Shown piece by piece: positions 5,266 to 6,192 of a DNA stretch of 6,192 nucleotides (position 1 is its first letter; every line of letters begins with the position of its first letter). The notes below the pieces were generated by a model. It was not told where the DNA came from and did no database searches. It worked only from the letters and a program-made list of their open reading frames with translations. The stretch comes from Bacteroidia bacterium. Lineage in GTDB: Bacteria; Bacteroidota; Bacteroidia; Bacteroidales; Azobacteroidaceae. Made by a program: the position numbers and the translations under genes. The stretch lies in NCBI GenBank assembly GCA_025996865.1, contig BNTV01000188.1, positions 1 to 6,192 of the forward strand. The letters run 5' to 3'.

Positions 5266-6192
5266 CGGAAAAGGGCTTACGGGGTCGGTTACGGCACCGG
5301 TTCCGTATTCCGAGCTGTTCCAGCTATCCTCGCACCACTCTAATACATTGCCGTGCATGTCGTAAAGACCGTAATTATTTGCATCATAACTGCCAACGGC
5401 GGTGGTTTTTCTTAGGTATAGTGCGCTTTGCGATTCATCACTATAGTTGCCCGAAGGGTTATGATCCAAATCGTAAGGACCCGTTGCCTGAAAATTAGCC
5501 ATATCGCCTGTCAGTTTCCTGCCCGTGCCGATACCGAAAGGCAGGGTATTGACCTCGGTAGCCTTATCCGGGTAATCGCCACGGCAGGCATACTCCCACT
5601 GCGCATCGGTGGGCAAACTGCCTCCGGCCCAACGGGCATATTCATCCGCGCCGTACCATGTCACGTAAATCACGGGGTGGTTATCATAACCGCTTACCGG
5701 AACCCACTTGCTGTTACCGCCGTCCCAGTTAAGCCCCCAGTTGTAATCGCCGCTGCTCGCCGAAACCAAACTTTGGGCAGGATATGACCCTGATGCCCAT
5801 AGTCCATTGCTCCCGATAGTGTTGGCGTTCAAAAACGCTGCATATTGTGCATTGGTAACCGGATATTTGCCCATATAAAAATCCTTGGTCAAAGTTACCG
5901 GATGCTGCGTTTCATCATAATAGCGGCCCGGCTCACTTGTGGGGCTGCCCATTATAAACGTCCCCTTGGTAATATAGGCTACGGGGATGTCCCTGATATG
6001 CGTCCTGACTGCCGTTACTTCGCTTGTAGCGCCCGCGCCCCACGCGCCCCAGGTTGCGCCGTTATCGGTTACTGTAACCGTGAGCGCGCTGTTTTCTACG
6101 GTTATGTCGAAAGTGTAGGATTTGCCGGCTTCAAGATTGAGCGAGGCGGGCTTCCAGAAATAGTCCTTGCCTGTGAGGGTAACTTTCAGGAC
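5134..6192 (-). CDS. Fimbrillin-like/FGE C-type-lectin fusion protein, DGR target, 5' partial
   Basis: The frame is open from the window edge to TAG at 5134-5136 (352 residues visible), so the ATG at 5952 is internal. Residues about 1-48 (LTGKDYFWKPASLNLEAGKS, YTFDITVENSALTVTVTDNG, then ATWG) resemble the end of a Mfa/FimA-type fimbrillin domain, where a beta-rich repeat ends in such a Thr/Val strand. A linker leads at about residue 72 into an FGE-like domain: YITKGTFIMGSP, TLTKDFYMGKYPVT, HPVIYVTWYGADEYARWAGG, LPTDAQWEYACRGDY, GLYDMHGNVLEWCEDSW, then the variable C-terminus ending GFRVVFVP. Fimbrillin proteins of Bacteroidales are lipoproteins exported to the cell surface and assembled into pili. 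A variable lectin-fold tip on such a stalk would be a diversifiable adhesin. The FGE fold is certain, the VR strongly supported, and the fimbrillin assignment moderate because only its end is visible. Confidence 0.88.
   Translation of the reverse strand, partial: VLKVTLTGKDYFWKPASLNLEAGKSYTFDITVENSALTVTVTDNGATWGAWGAGATSEVTAVRTHIRDIPVAYITKGTFIMGSPTSEPGRYYDETQHPVTLTKDFYMGKYPVTNAQYAAFLNANTIGSNGLWASGSYPAQSLVSASSGDYNWGLNWDGGNSKWVPVSGYDNHPVIYVTWYGADEYARWAGGSLPTDAQWEYACRGDYPDKATEVNTLPFGIGTGRKLTGDMANFQATGPYDLDHNPSGNYSDESQSALYLRKTTAVGSYDANNYGLYDMHGNVLEWCEDSWNSSEYGTGAVTDPVSPFPGSYRVLRGGYYHNHALACRSAFRNLDHPDKATERFGFRVVFVP

Noticed and set aside
1..6192. CRISPR arrays, tRNA or rRNA genes, insertion sequences with transposase
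   Set aside because: No regularly spaced repeats, cloverleaf-like segments, rRNA-like stretches or transposase motifs were seen on either strand.

Overview
The window looks like an accessory region of a Bacteroidales-type (Bacteroidota) chromosome. This rests on four things: a clostripain-family (C11) lipoprotein, an RteC-like protein of the kind carried by Bacteroidales conjugative transposons, a Mfa/FimA-like fimbrillin segment, and the N-terminus of the Bacteroidetes HU-like (HU-HIG) family. Species cannot be named from the sequence. I see no rRNA, tRNA, CRISPR array, reverse transcriptase, transposase or integrase.

Layout. Both edges carry a gene with an FGE-sulfatase/C-type-lectin-fold domain, in opposite orientation, each cut off at its 5' end by the window edge (3-803 on +, 5134-6192 on -). 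Their last 44 codons differ at 27 of 132 bases, while the next 19 bases past the stop codon are identical. Most of the differences involve adenine, and they lie between invariant blocks. This is the signature of variable regions (VRs) of a diversity-generating retroelement (DGR) whose reverse transcriptase and template repeat lie elsewhere. The right-hand gene joins the variable domain to a fimbrillin-like N-terminal segment, suggesting a surface or pilus-tip display protein. After each VR come a shared 57-base flank and a remnant of a related Trp/Ser/Gly-rich coding tail.

Between them on the minus strand lie three genes: a 79-aa chimera starting like an HU-HIG protein (4658-4897), a 394-aa helical pore-forming-toxin-like protein (3401-4585), and a C11 cysteine-protease lipoprotein 23 bases further on (2235-3377). 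The last two look co-transcribed and may be a toxin and a processing protease.

On the plus strand, 847-1367 is a broken coding remnant. A decayed second C11 copy (1394-1810) keeps its N-terminus and its true C-terminus but lacks the catalytic middle. An RteC-like gene (1817-2345) is split by a frameshift at an A9 run. The 12-base sequence CTTTAACGCATG occurs inverted at 1689-1700 and 2336-2347. Inverting the segment between these copies on paper would give the minus-strand C11 gene an in-frame, family-typical C-terminus. The present state therefore looks like one orientation of an inversion, whether switchable or fixed.

As a whole, the region combines diversified surface binding proteins with a possible protease/toxin pair, rearranged by inversions, deletions and a small palindromic insertion. 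All functional links between the genes are inference.
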